Assembly (NCBI GenBank): GCA_024405215.1
Contig: JAKSPB010000014.1
Span: 1-64,000, forward strand
Direction: 5' to 3'
Source: Lentisphaeria bacterium
GTDB lineage: Bacteria; Verrucomicrobiota; Lentisphaeria; Oligosphaerales; Oligosphaeraceae
DNA: 64,000 nucleotides
Shown: positions 17,530 to 26,652 of the stretch, one piece after another
How positions within the stretch are numbered: position 1 is the stretch's first letter
Layout of the letters: the number at the start of each line of letters is the position of its first letter
Notes under the pieces: generated by a model
Told to the model about the DNA's origin: nothing
What the model saw: the letters and a program-made list of their open reading frames with translations, nothing else
Databases searched by the model: none
Position numbers and translations under genes: made by a program

Positions 17530-18402
17530 CTACAGGATATCCAGACCGATGTCTATCGCAGGCGCGGAGTGCGTCAGAGCGCCGGAAGAGATGTAGTCCA
17601 GCCCCAGATGAGCCAGTGAAGGCAGACGCTCAAGCGTGATGTTTCCAGACGCCTCGGTCTTGGCACGGCCGGCAATGAGCTTGATGGCCTCCACCATCTG
17701 CTCGTTGGACATGTTGTCCAGAAGAATGTACTCCACGCCGGCCTCGGCCGCGGCAAGCACATCCGCCATGGAATCCGCCTCGACCTCGATTTCCAGTTTA
17801 GGATACTTCTCGCGGCAGGCCTTGACCGCATCCTCGATGGAATGGGAACCACCCGCCCGGCGAGCCAATTCCCGATGGTTGTCCTTGATCATGATACGGT
17901 CATAGAGACCAATGCGGTGATTCTGTGCGCCGCCCATCAGCACGGCGTATTTCTCCACCAACCGCAGTCCCGGAGTGGTCTTACGGGTTTCCAAGAGTTT
18001 CGTATTGGTATCCGTGCCCAGCGCTTCTACATATTTCCGCGTCATAGTGGCAATGCCGGAGAGTCGCTGGAGGATGTTCAGCGCTGTCCGTTCACCGGTG
18101 AGGATCGCGCGGGCATTGCCTTCGACCGTAGCCACACGGTCGCCCGGATTGGCCATCTCGCCATCCTGGAAATGCTGTGTGAACTCCACATCGGCGCTCA
18201 ACTCCCGGAAGAGGATCTCCAGAATGGGCAGCCCCGCCAGGACACAGGGTTTCCGGGGAATGAAATGGGCCACTGTAGTCTGCATCGCAGGAACGACCGC
18301 CAGAGTGGTGGCGTCACCGCTGCCCACGTCCTCCATGATGGCACGCTGACAGAGTTCTCGGAGAATGGCTTCGTTCAAGTAGTAGGGAAGATGTGCTGAC
18401 AT
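17530..18402 (-). CDS. nadC: Nicotinate-nucleotide pyrophosphorylase (quinolinate PRTase)
   Basis: NadC converts quinolinate and PRPP to nicotinate mononucleotide, CO2 and PPi in de novo NAD synthesis. Family blocks are clear: EDVGSGDATT near residue 24, LETRKTTPGLR near 138, KYAVLMGGAQNHR and IMIKDNH in the active site, then EVEADS and LLDNM. The start at 18402 gives MSAHLPYYLNE; upstream in-frame residues (to 18453) would add a hydrophobic stretch not seen in the family. The length of 290 residues is typical. NadB is encoded 19 kb away (37107-38789); nadA is not in the window. Confidence 0.95.
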   Translation of the reverse strand: MSAHLPYYLNEAILRELCQRAIMEDVGSGDATTLAVVPAMQTTVAHFIPRKPCVLAGLPILEILFRELSADVEFTQHFQDGEMANPGDRVATVEGNARAILTGERTALNILQRLSGIATMTRKYVEALGTDTNTKLLETRKTTPGLRLVEKYAVLMGGAQNHRIGLYDRIMIKDNHRELARRAGGSHSIEDAVKACREKYPKLEIEVEADSMADVLAAAEAGVEYILLDNMSNEQMVEAIKLIAGRAKTEASGNITLERLPSLAHLGLDYISSGALTHSAPAIDIGLDIL

Positions 18403-18459
18403 AAGAAAAAGAATGGGGTGAATACTCAGGACTAGGAGGCTTTGCAGTGTCAATCTCTC

Positions 18460-19548
18460 CTATCCTGCCGGCGGGTGTGCTCCCAGCTGAATCAGAAGCA
18501 CCAGCGCCAGCATGGCCAGCATCTGCGCCAGAATCAGCAATGCGCCCAACGGCGGCAACCAAAGCAACGACAGCGCGCCAGCGCCCGCCAGGAACGAAAG
18601 CAGCCAGATGGCTGCGACTGCCAGCGGCCTACCCAAGCCAATCTGCACAAAACGATGGGAAAGATGACGATTATCCCCCACGTAGATGGGCTTGTGCAAC
18701 CGCAGACGAATGATGACCACCACCATGGCGTCCAGCAACGGCACGGCCAGCACCATCAGGGGAATGGCGACCGCCAGAAGATTGGGCGTGTTCTCATGAT
18801 GATAGAAAGTGGTCAGAATGCAGCATACTCCAAGGAGATACCCCAGGAAATGGCTCCCGCAGTCCCCCATGAAGACCGTCGCCTTGGGATAGTTGTAGAA
18901 GAGGAATCCCAGAACGGCGCCACTGGAAAGCGCGGTCAGCAAGGCTACGAAATACTGTCCTCGAATCGTGGCGATGGCAAAGAGGAAGACGAACGCGATG
19001 AAGGAAACGCCGCCCGTCAGGCCGTCCATGTTGTCGAAGAAATTCATGGCATTGATGATAGTCGCCAGCCACAGCGTCGTCAGAATCCACGATGTCCAGG
19101 CCGGAACATAGCCCACGAGAATGCGCGGTCCCAGAATCGCCGTAAGCGCGGCCACGAGGAACTGCACCAGGAACTTTCGACTGGCCGGCATGGCCTTCTT
19201 GTCATCCTTGAGCCCCATCAGTGCCAGAATGGTGCCGCCACCGGCAATCACCGCCAGCGTGCGACCGACCGTGGCAATGCCGTTGATTTCCTCCCGGAGC
19301 TGCTCCGGCAGGATGCCGCGCAGCAGCCAGGCGCCGGCAAGCCCGCCGGCCATGGCCAGTATCCACGCCGACCACATCGCCAGCCCGCCGACCACCGCCG
19401 TGGGACGTGTATGGTTCTTGTGATGCTCGGACTGCGGCTTGTCCCATAGCTCCCAACGAGGCGCCATGGCACGGAAAAACCGCGTCAGCGCCACAGCAAG
19501 AAGCAAGGTGACCAGCCAGGCAATCAGATGGATGACGAACCAGCTCAT
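18460..19548 (-). CDS. Undecaprenyl-phosphate sugar-1-phosphate transferase (WecA/TagO family)
   Basis: This 362-residue polytopic membrane enzyme has about ten helices. It carries the MraY/WecA family sites: GGLAMW near residue 54, NFFDNMDGLTGG near 168 (Asp-Asp Mg site), VFMGDCGSHFLGYLLG near 224 and DNRHLSHR near 296. It transfers a sugar-1-phosphate (in WecA, GlcNAc-1-P) from a UDP-sugar to undecaprenyl phosphate, starting a surface glycan. This may be the initiating enzyme for the export block on the other side of the terminator at 17459. It overlaps the end of cmk by four bases (ATGA), so the two are translationally coupled. Confidence 0.9.
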   Translation of the reverse strand: MSWFVIHLIAWLVTLLLAVALTRFFRAMAPRWELWDKPQSEHHKNHTRPTAVVGGLAMWSAWILAMAGGLAGAWLLRGILPEQLREEINGIATVGRTLAVIAGGGTILALMGLKDDKKAMPASRKFLVQFLVAALTAILGPRILVGYVPAWTSWILTTLWLATIINAMNFFDNMDGLTGGVSFIAFVFLFAIATIRGQYFVALLTALSSGAVLGFLFYNYPKATVFMGDCGSHFLGYLLGVCCILTTFYHHENTPNLLAVAIPLMVLAVPLLDAMVVVIIRLRLHKPIYVGDNRHLSHRFVQIGLGRPLAVAAIWLLSFLAGAGALSLLWLPPLGALLILAQMLAMLALVLLIQLGAHPPAG

Positions 19549-20228
19549 ACCCTCTCAGAAAGGATTTTTTTGGCCAGGAGTTCCGTGACCTCTTCCGCCG
19601 TGTAGCCGTCCGTCTGGATGATCTCCGCATCTGCAGCGGGCTTCAACGGCGCAACAGGACGGTTGGAATCAATTTCGTCACGGCGGGCGATATCCGCAGC
19701 CACGGATTCCACGGTGGCGCCTTCGGGGACTTCGCCCTTCTGGGCGAAGCGGCGGCGGGCGCGCTCCATGGGCGAGGCCGTCACAAAGAACTTGAATTTC
19801 GCATCGGGGAAGATGACGGTGCCGATATCCCGGCCTTCCATGATGATGATGCCCAGAGAACGGCACTCACGCTGCTTCTCCAGCATCCAGTCGCGCAGCG
19901 CGGGAATGCGGGCCACCTGGCTGACAACACCGGAGACCTCGGGAGCGCGGATGGCAGCCTGCGGAACAGGCTCGCCGTTCCGATGCAGCAGCGGCTTTCC
20001 GTCCACAATGCGGTAATGCACATCGCAGGAAGAGAGCATCGCCACCACGCCGTCGGGATCCCTCTCGGGATTGATGCCACGGGAAAGCGCCGTCCAGGCC
20101 AATGTGCGATACATATCGCCGGTATTGATGTAATATCCGCCAATCCGGCCTGCCAACAGACGGGCCACGGTGCTTTTGCCGGAAGCGGCAGGACCATCAA
20201 TGGCGACTTGGAAGAACTTGTCAGACAT
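19545..20228 (-). CDS. cmk: Cytidylate kinase
   Basis: CMP/dCMP kinase, ATP-dependent, in pyrimidine nucleotide salvage. The P-loop IDGPAASGKSTVAR lies at residues 10-23, and other family sites are YINTGDMYR near 34, MEGRDIGTVIFPDA near 131 and the basic lid ASPMERARRRF near 151. The length of 227 residues is typical. rseP lies 15 bases upstream and wecA overlaps by four bases, so the three are read as one unit. In many bacteria cmk precedes rpsA or plsC; neither is here. Confidence 0.95.
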   Translation of the reverse strand: MSDKFFQVAIDGPAASGKSTVARLLAGRIGGYYINTGDMYRTLAWTALSRGINPERDPDGVVAMLSSCDVHYRIVDGKPLLHRNGEPVPQAAIRAPEVSGVVSQVARIPALRDWMLEKQRECRSLGIIIMEGRDIGTVIFPDAKFKFFVTASPMERARRRFAQKGEVPEGATVESVAADIARRDEIDSNRPVAPLKPAADAEIIQTDGYTAEEVTELLAKKILSERV

Positions 20229-20243
20229 CTTTTTTCACAAAAA

Positions 20244-22166
20244 CTACGGTTCAGCGCTCTTTTCCGGCACGGCAACGGCCTTGTCCGTCTTCTTGTCAGC
20301 CAGTCCAGAGTATTTCAGAATGCGCCGTCCATCGAAGAGCGTGATGTAGAGCATCAGCGCGATGAGCAGAATGGCGAAGGTGTTGTAGATGTATTTGAAG
20401 AAGACAGCAGGAATGCGCTTCCTTGTGATTGCCTCGATTCCGGCAAAGACGATGTGCCCGCCATCCAGCACCGGCAACGGCAGCAGATTCATAAAAGCCA
20501 GGGAGAAGGTAATGAGAATGATGAAGGAGAAGCCTCCCCGGTATCCTTCCGCCTTGATGCGATACCACAGCGCCTGGACGATTCCCAGCGGTCCGCTCAT
20601 GTGGCGCACGCCAATCTGTGTGCGGGAGACCTCCCGCGGTTTTCCGGTGACCAGGCTCTTGGCACGGCTGGTCAGCGGATTGAAGAGCAGCCCCAGCGTC
20701 CGGCAGGTCGTGCCCATGACCTCCGAGAACTGTGTCCAGGGATTCACGTGCTGAATCGTTTTCGGCAAACCGCCCGTGATAACGACGCCCAGAGCGTATG
20801 CACCGGGTTCCAGGGAAATAGGCCGGGCAACCGCCGTCAGTTCCCTGCCATTGCGCAAGTAGTCCACACGCACGGGATTTCCCCCACTCTTGCGAATGAA
20901 CTCCCGGAAAGACTGCACATCCCGCACCTCCATGGAAGAAAGTTCCGTCGTTGCCGTCTCGTCCAGCAGTGTCAATTTCAGGAAACGGTCGCCGAACTGC
21001 AAGCCGACATCTGCCGCAGGGCTGCCTGCCATGACACTACTGACAAAGACATAGAAGGAAAGGCCCAGTTCCTTCTCCGTGACATTTTCACCCGCCGGGA
21101 CCAGCAACCGCATGGCCGGCTGCTCGTTGCCTTCCCGGGCAACGACCACGGCGACACTCTGCCCCGCACTTCCAGACAACTTCTCCAAAAAATCCCTGGG
21201 GCCAATGACGTTCTTTCCGGCAAACTCCAGCAGCTGGTCGCCGCTGCGCATCCCCGCCTCTGCAGCCGGAGAGCCCGGTAGAACATCCGCGATGCAGACA
21301 GGATTCTCCGCCTCGAAGAAGGGGAATCCAAGTCCCTCCATCAGGGGATTCTTCTGCGGGCTGTAGGTAAACTCCAGGGGCTGACCGTCCCGAACACCCA
21401 CCAGAGTCACATGGCCGGTATTGCCATAGACATATTCCTTCTGGAACTGGTCAGCCCCCGCCGTGAACGCCTTGCCGTTCACCTTCGTGAAACGATCGCC
21501 CACACGGATGCCGGCTTTGTATTCTTCATTCATCTCCGGATGGACAGTCACTTCGGCAATCTCGCCGCCTTCCTCGGCGGGCGCCAAGCGAAGCACGAGT
21601 TCTTCCGACACTACCTGCCCCTGGTCTGCCGCCCAGTAGCAGTACTCCGCCCACGTCATGCCGTCCTCAAAAGGAACCGCTTCGCCATTGACGGAAAGAA
21701 TCCGAACACTTTCCGGAACCTCCTTGCATTCGGAAAGATAAGCAGGAATCGCGGCCACCGTTACGGAACTGGCCGGCGCGGGACGCCACAGCCCCACGCC
21801 CCACATGATCGCCGCCAGGAAGAAACCGAAGAGCACATTGAAGAACGGCCCGGCAAATGCCGTCAAGGCACGTGCCTTGGGGCCGGCATGGGGCAGCGGC
21901 TTTTCATCGGAAGTCACCGGATTATCCGTAGGATCCAGCTGCGGCAGAGAGACGTACCCTCCAAAAGGCAACCAACTGACCACATATTCCACGCCGCGAT
22001 ACGTGAATCCCCACAGCTTCGGTCCCATGCCAATGGAGAACTTCTCCACGTGCAGCCCCTGCCAGAGCGCAACCAGCAAATGCCCGAATTCATGGATGAA
22101 GACACAGAATCCGAAGAAGAATACGATGAAGATGACCTTCAGGATGATACTAAAAAATTCCAACAT
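20244..22166 (-). CDS. rseP: Site-2 intramembrane metalloprotease (RseP family), multi-PDZ
   Basis: The zinc motif HEFGH is at residues 25-29 within the first membrane helix, and the second active-site block NLLPLPVLDGGH is near 555-566 in a late helix, as in RseP/S2P family M50. GPFFNVLFG near 86 is another family mark. Between them lie about 430 residues with PDZ-like domains (PGSPAAEAGMRSGDQLL near 275; GSPAADVGLQFGDRFL near 385; a further VHPEMNEEYKAGIRVGDRF copy near 210), one more than the two of E. coli RseP, so the protein is long (640 versus 450 residues). It should cut membrane anti-sigma factors and signal peptides. There is no dxr or bamA next to it, the usual neighbours. Confidence 0.9.
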   Translation of the reverse strand: MLEFFSIILKVIFIVFFFGFCVFIHEFGHLLVALWQGLHVEKFSIGMGPKLWGFTYRGVEYVVSWLPFGGYVSLPQLDPTDNPVTSDEKPLPHAGPKARALTAFAGPFFNVLFGFFLAAIMWGVGLWRPAPASSVTVAAIPAYLSECKEVPESVRILSVNGEAVPFEDGMTWAEYCYWAADQGQVVSEELVLRLAPAEEGGEIAEVTVHPEMNEEYKAGIRVGDRFTKVNGKAFTAGADQFQKEYVYGNTGHVTLVGVRDGQPLEFTYSPQKNPLMEGLGFPFFEAENPVCIADVLPGSPAAEAGMRSGDQLLEFAGKNVIGPRDFLEKLSGSAGQSVAVVVAREGNEQPAMRLLVPAGENVTEKELGLSFYVFVSSVMAGSPAADVGLQFGDRFLKLTLLDETATTELSSMEVRDVQSFREFIRKSGGNPVRVDYLRNGRELTAVARPISLEPGAYALGVVITGGLPKTIQHVNPWTQFSEVMGTTCRTLGLLFNPLTSRAKSLVTGKPREVSRTQIGVRHMSGPLGIVQALWYRIKAEGYRGGFSFIILITFSLAFMNLLPLPVLDGGHIVFAGIEAITRKRIPAVFFKYIYNTFAILLIALMLYITLFDGRRILKYSGLADKKTDKAVAVPEKSAEP

Positions 22167-22240
22167 AAGAATTTAAGGAATGGTAGTTGCCTTAATATAC
22201 CCTGCCCCGCGCCCCCTGCTGTCTCCTTGCGAACAAACTT

Positions 22241-22264
22241 GAGAGGATTATTTCCTCTCTTTTT
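22241..22264. terminator. Hairpin between dus and rseP
   Basis: GAGAGGA (22241-22247) pairs with TCCTCTC (22253-22259) around a five-base loop. The T run follows on the plus strand; on the minus strand, where the genes run, the tail is only weakly T-rich. It may be a weak terminator or processing hairpin after dus. Confidence 0.45.
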
Positions 22265-22271
22265 GCCTCTT

Positions 22272-23204
22272 TCAACACAGCCTCAAATCGTGGAGAAGGT
22301 CCTGGAAGTCCTGCCAGGTGGCGACCTGCACCACCCGTGCGCGCAGTTCCCGGGGGAAACCGTAGCCGCAGATGTATCCGCAAATCACCTTTCGCCCCAG
22401 AATCATGGCAGCCCGCTCGCCGTATTCTTTGACCATTTCCGACAAATGAAGTTCCATGACTTCCAGGCGCTCTTCCCGGGAAATCTCAGCCGCTTCGCCA
22501 GTCGTCAACTCCCGGAAGAGCCATGGATTGCCGATGGCGCCCCGCGCCACCATGACCCTCTCGCAGCCCGTGGACTCCGAAAGCGCCTGCGCATCCGCCA
22601 GATGGAAGATGCCGCCATTGGCAGTCACGGGAATCCGCAGCGCCTCGCGCACCGCCCGAATGATGTTCCCATGCACGGGACCGGAATAGACCATCCGCGC
22701 CAGACGGCCATGGATGGCCAGGCCTTCCACGCCGATCTCCTGAAGCATCTTCGCCAGCTCCACCGTAGGCGCCGGATCCGCTTCGTCCAGAATCCGCATC
22801 TTCACCGTGAACCTTCCGGGCCACTGCTCCCGCAGCACGCGGACGCACTCCGCGGCGTGCTCCGCCTCGCGCATGAGCGCGGCGCCTGCATGACGCTTCA
22901 GGACCTTGTGGACAGGACAGCCCATGTTGAAATCCAAGACATCAAAATGCCAGGGACCGTCCCGCAGAATCTTCGCGGAGAGCTTCAGGTCCTCCGGGAT
23001 GCTGCCCAGGAGCTGCACTTGCAAGAACTCCTCCTCCTCGCCCCGGCGCAGAATGGATTCGTTGTCCGGATTCCCATGCACCAGCGCCCCGGCGTCAATC
23101 AGCGCCGTGGTACCGTAGTATAGACCATACCGACGGCAGACACGGCGGAACGGCAGGTCGGTATAGCCGGCCATGGGAGCAAGAACGGGAGTCAGTGCGG
23201 GCAT
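22272..23204 (-). CDS. tRNA-dihydrouridine synthase (Dus family)
   Basis: FMN-dependent enzyme that reduces uridines in the tRNA D-loop with NADPH. Family blocks are APMAGYTDLPFRR at residues 8-20, DFNMGCPVHKVLK near 92 (catalytic Cys), the IHGR sequence near 165, TANGGIFHLADA near 194 and MVARGAIGNPWLF near 219. The length of 310 residues suits DusB/DusC-like members; the exact position modified cannot be assigned. It is followed by rseP after 105 bases and preceded by two hairpins that end tkt. Confidence 0.93.
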   Translation of the reverse strand: MPALTPVLAPMAGYTDLPFRRVCRRYGLYYGTTALIDAGALVHGNPDNESILRRGEEEEFLQVQLLGSIPEDLKLSAKILRDGPWHFDVLDFNMGCPVHKVLKRHAGAALMREAEHAAECVRVLREQWPGRFTVKMRILDEADPAPTVELAKMLQEIGVEGLAIHGRLARMVYSGPVHGNIIRAVREALRIPVTANGGIFHLADAQALSESTGCERVMVARGAIGNPWLFRELTTGEAAEISREERLEVMELHLSEMVKEYGERAAMILGRKVICGYICGYGFPRELRARVVQVATWQDFQDLLHDLRLC

Positions 23205-23290
23205 AAAAAACTGCTACAAAGGATACTTATTCTTTCTACGAAAGCAAAAGAAAGACGGAGAGCAAAACAGGCAAAAAGAGCAAAACAAGC

Positions 23291-23324
23291 AAAAGCCTTC
23301 GGCGAATCCGCCGAAGGCCTTTTT
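23291..23324. terminator. Bidirectional intrinsic terminator downstream of tkt
   Basis: A perfect 10-base stem GCCTTCGGCG (23295-23304) / CGCCGAAGGC (23309-23318) with an AATC loop is flanked by AAAA and TTTTT. On the minus strand it ends transcription from tkt. Confidence 0.88.
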
Positions 23325-23397
23325 GCTTCGTTTGCGAAAGTTTTGGTTGTTTTGCGTTCCCGCCGAAGGCGGCTCCAAGACGCTTCGCAGAATGCCT

Positions 23398-23438
23398 CGG
23401 CCGAAAAAGATACTGTTTTTGCAGATCCTTTTCGGCCG
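23398..23438 (-). terminator. Second hairpin directly after tkt stop
   Basis: CGGCCGAAAA (23398-23407) pairs perfectly with TTTTCGGCCG (23429-23438), starting 9 bases beyond the tkt stop codon. It probably protects the mRNA 3' end or helps termination at 23291. Confidence 0.55.
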
Positions 23439-23446
23439 CTTATGGA

Positions 23447-25441
23447 CTATGCCAGGTAGGCGGCGATGGCGGCGGTCACCTTCTCGGCGGTGAAGCCGTA
23501 CTTGTCAGCCAGGACCTTGTAGGGAGCGGACTCGCCGAAATGATCCAGGCCGATCACCAGGCCGTTGTCACCCACGTACTTGCTCCAGCCGATGGTGCAG
23601 GCGGCCTCGACGGCGACACGCTTGGCGCAGGCCTTGGGCAGGACGCTCTCCTTGTATTCCGCGCTCTGGGCCTCGAAGAGGTCCCAGGAAGGCATGGAGA
23701 CCACGCGGATCTTCTTGCCCTGGGCGCGCAGAGCATCGGCGGCCTTCACGCAGGCATCCAGTTCGGAGCCGGAGCCGATCAGGATGGCCTCGAAGTTGTC
23801 ATCGGAGGAGACCACGTAGGCGCCCTTGGAGACGTCCATCTTGGCGACCACGTCGGCAGGCAGGTTGGGCAGAGCCTGGCGGGTCAGGGAGAGGACCACG
23901 GGATGGTCGGCGCGGATGGCATATGCCCAGGAGAGCGCGACTTCGTGGGCCTCGGCGGGACGCAGCAGGGTCACGCCGGGGATGCTGCGGAACATGGCCA
24001 GCTGCTCGATGGGCTCGTGGGTGGCGCCGTCTTCGCCGACTGCATAAGAGTCGTGGGTGAAGACATAGACCTCGTGCAGCTTCTGGATGGCGGCCAGACG
24101 GATGGCGGGCTTCATGTAGTCGGAGAAGACCATGAAGGTGGCGCTGAAAGGCAACGCATAGGTCAGAGCCAGACCGTTGCAGATCAGGCCCATGCCCAGT
24201 TCACGGACACCGAAGTGGAAGTTGCGGCCGGCGCGGTTCTCGGCGGAGAAATCGCCAGCTTCCTTCATATAGGTGTTGTTGCTGGGAGCCAGGTCGGCAG
24301 AGCCGCCCACGACGGCGGGAACCAGCTTGGAGATGACCTGCAGCATGGCGCCGGAGGAGGCGCGGCTGGCGACATCCTTGGCGGGCACGGCGGCCAGCAA
24401 CTGGGCTTCCAGATCGGCGGGGACGCTCTTGTTCAGGATGGCATCCAGCAGGGCCTTGGACTCGGGGCTGTTGCCCAGGAAGGCATTGAACTTGGCATCC
24501 CATTCGGCGGCGTCGGCCTGCTTCTTGGCGATGCACTCGTCGCAGTAGGCCTTCACATCCTCGGGAACCACGAAGGACTGTTCGGGATCGAAGCCGAAGG
24601 CGGCCTTGGTGGCCTTCAGTTCCTCTTCGCCCAGAGGTGCGCCGTGGCTCTTGGCGGTGCCGGCCAGGGTGGGAGCGCCGTAGCCGATGGTGGTGGTGCC
24701 GATGATGATGGTCGGCTTGTCCTTGCTGCCCTGGGCCAAAGTGATAGCGGCCTCGATCTGCTTGGGGCACTGGCCGTTGATTTTCAGGACATTCCAGCCG
24801 TAGGCGGCGAAACGGGCGCCCACATCCTCGGTGTGGGCCAGGGAGGTGCTGCCCTCGATGGTAATCTTGTTGTCGTCGTAGAAGAAGATCAAGTTGTTCA
24901 GCTTCAGGTGGCCGGCCAGGGCGCAGGCCTCGTGGCTGGTGCCTTCCATGATGCATCCGTCGCCGGAAATCACATAGACCTTCTGCTGCTTGAAGAGCTC
25001 CTCGGGGGCATTGATGCGGGCAGCCAGCTGCTTCAGGCCGATGCACATGCCAACTGCGCTGGCCAAACCGGACCCCAGAGGTCCAGTGGTGACTTCAACG
25101 CCGGCGGTGTGGCCGTGCTCGGGATGGCCGGGGGTCTTGCTGCCAAGCTGACGGAAGTTCTTCAGGTCTTCCAGGCTCAGGTCATAGCCGAAGAGATGCA
25201 ACAGGGAGTAGATCAGCATGGACCCGTGCCCAGCGGAAAGAACAAAACGGTCGCGGCCCAGCCAATCGGGGCGCTTGGGGTCAAAACGCAGGAACTTGCT
25301 CCACAGGGTGAAGGCGTAGTCGGCACTGCCCATGGGCATGCCGGGATGGCCGGAGTTGGCCTTCTGAACGCCATCGGCGGCCAGAAGACGGACGGTATTG
25401 ATCGCTTTCTTGACGAGTTCTTTGTTCTTGCAGCAACCCAT
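23447..25441 (-). CDS. tkt: Transketolase
   Basis: Thiamine-diphosphate enzyme of the non-oxidative pentose phosphate pathway. Sites visible are [10 protein letters not shown] near residue 30, [12 protein letters not shown] near 117 (GPLGQG-like), the ThDP/Mg motif [13 protein letters not shown] near 155 continuing to DDNKITIEG, and the pyrimidine-domain [13 protein letters not shown] near 410. The ATG at 25441 is chosen over an upstream TTG. The 664-residue length is canonical and codon bias is strong, as for a highly expressed metabolic gene. prfB ends 68 bases upstream on the same strand. Confidence 0.96.
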   Translation of the reverse strand: MGCCKNKELVKKAINTVRLLAADGVQKANSGHPGMPMGSADYAFTLWSKFLRFDPKRPDWLGRDRFVLSAGHGSMLIYSLLHLFGYDLSLEDLKNFRQLGSKTPGHPEHGHTAGVEVTTGPLGSGLASAVGMCIGLKQLAARINAPEELFKQQKVYVISGDGCIMEGTSHEACALAGHLKLNNLIFFYDDNKITIEGSTSLAHTEDVGARFAAYGWNVLKINGQCPKQIEAAITLAQGSKDKPTIIIGTTTIGYGAPTLAGTAKSHGAPLGEEELKATKAAFGFDPEQSFVVPEDVKAYCDECIAKKQADAAEWDAKFNAFLGNSPESKALLDAILNKSVPADLEAQLLAAVPAKDVASRASSGAMLQVISKLVPAVVGGSADLAPSNNTYMKEAGDFSAENRAGRNFHFGVRELGMGLICNGLALTYALPFSATFMVFSDYMKPAIRLAAIQKLHEVYVFTHDSYAVGEDGATHEPIEQLAMFRSIPGVTLLRPAEAHEVALSWAYAIRADHPVVLSLTRQALPNLPADVVAKMDVSKGAYVVSSDDNFEAILIGSGSELDACVKAADALRAQGKKIRVVSMPSWDLFEAQSAEYKESVLPKACAKRVAVEAACTIGWSKYVGDNGLVIGLDHFGESAPYKVLADKYGFTAEKVTAAIAAYLA

Positions 25442-25509
25442 TTTCAATGATTCCTGTTTTTTGGAGTTAGAGGTGCACGTTTGAGAAACGTTTAGGAAAA
25501 AGGGAAAAG

Positions 25510-26644
25510 CTATTCCGCCGAGTCCTTGAAGGCGTTCTTGGTAGGCGCCCCCATGCGGAGATAGGCGTTGATGAAAGGATCCAGATCGCCGTCCAGCACC
25601 GCCGAGACATTGGAGGTCTCGTGTCCAGTGCGCAGGTCCTTCACCAGCTGGTAGGGCTGGAGGACGTAGGAACGAATCTGGTTGCCCCAGGCGTTGTCGC
25701 CCTTCTCCGCATCCGCCTGCTGGACGGCCGCCGTGCGCTTGTCCTCCTCGATCTGGTAGAGGCGCGCGCGCAGAAGGGACATGGCGATCTCCCGGTTCTG
25801 ATGCTGCGAACGCTCGGACTGGGAGGCGACCACGATGCCTGTCGGCAGGTGTGTGATGCGAATGGCCGAGGAGGTCTTGTTAATGTGCTGCCCGCCTGCG
25901 CCGGAAGAGTGGTAGGTGTCGATCCGAAGATCCTTCTCGTTGATGACGATAGAGATGTCGTCGTCAATCTGCGGCAGCACGTCCACGCTGCAGAAGGAAG
26001 TATGGCGGCGCTTGTTGGCGTCAAAGGGGGAAATGCGGACCAGGCGATGGACGCCCTTTTCGCATTTCAGGTAACCGTAGGCGAAGTCGCCGGTAACCGT
26101 CATGGTCATGACCTTGATGCCGGCCTCTTCGCCAAGCTGCATGTCGTTGACCAGGAAACCGAAGCCACGACGGTCAAACCAGTGCAGATACATCCGCTCC
26201 AACATTCCGCACCAGTCGCAGGATTCGGTGCCGCCGGCGCCGGCGCGAATGGTGATGATGGCGTTCTTGCCGTCCATCTTCCCGGAAAGGAAGCTGACCA
26301 GCTCCAGGCGGTCCAGCGCCTCGCTCAGCGCCGCAGCCGCCTCGTCGGCTTCCAAATAGAGAGGCGACTGATCGCCTTCCTCCGCGGCAAGCTCCGCCAG
26401 AGTCGCCAGATCCTCGCTCTGGGCGACCACCTTCTGAAAGGGCTCGAGAGTATTCTTCAAGCGGCTCACCTCGTCCACCACCGGCTGGGATTTCTCGCGG
26501 GAATCCCAGAAGTCGGGACGGCCCATGGTCGCCTGCAGAAGGTCTAGCTTTTCACGCTTGGTAGCGATGTCAAAGATACCCCCTCAAGTGCTCTACGCGC
26601 AAGGCGGCAGCCGACACTTTGTTCTGCAATTCTTCTCTGGTCAT
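25510..26644 (-). CDS. prfB: Peptide chain release factor 2 with programmed +1 frameshift
   Basis: RF2 reads UGA and UAA stop codons. The main frame contains the SPF codon-recognition motif (ISPFDANKRRHTSF) and the GGQ hydrolysis motif (SGAGGQHINKT). The gene really starts at ATG 26644, preceded by AGGA. Twenty-four codons later comes an in-frame TGA (26572-26570) in the context AGGGGG-TAT-CTT-TGA-C, the classic RF2 shift site with its internal Shine-Dalgarno. A +1 shift at CTT enters the main frame at GAC 26571, giving a protein of about 377 residues. Low RF2 therefore raises RF2 synthesis. It starts 8 bases after the acyl-CoA synthetase stop. Confidence 0.96.
26569..26584 (-). promoter_or_regulatory. 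prfB programmed +1 frameshift site
   Basis: On the minus strand AGGGGG (26584-26579) lies three bases before CTT-TGA-C (26575-26569). The spacing and slippery CTT match the conserved RF2 autoregulatory site, and all upstream and downstream codons fit one protein only if this shift occurs. Confidence 0.97.
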
Positions 26645-26652
26645 GGGAAATC

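Noticed and set aside
23540-25450. 636-codon plus-strand ORF opposite transketolase
   Set aside because: It is the antisense of a highly biased, clearly conserved tkt gene; its composition (Gly/Val/Asp-rich without motifs) is the mirror of tkt codon bias.
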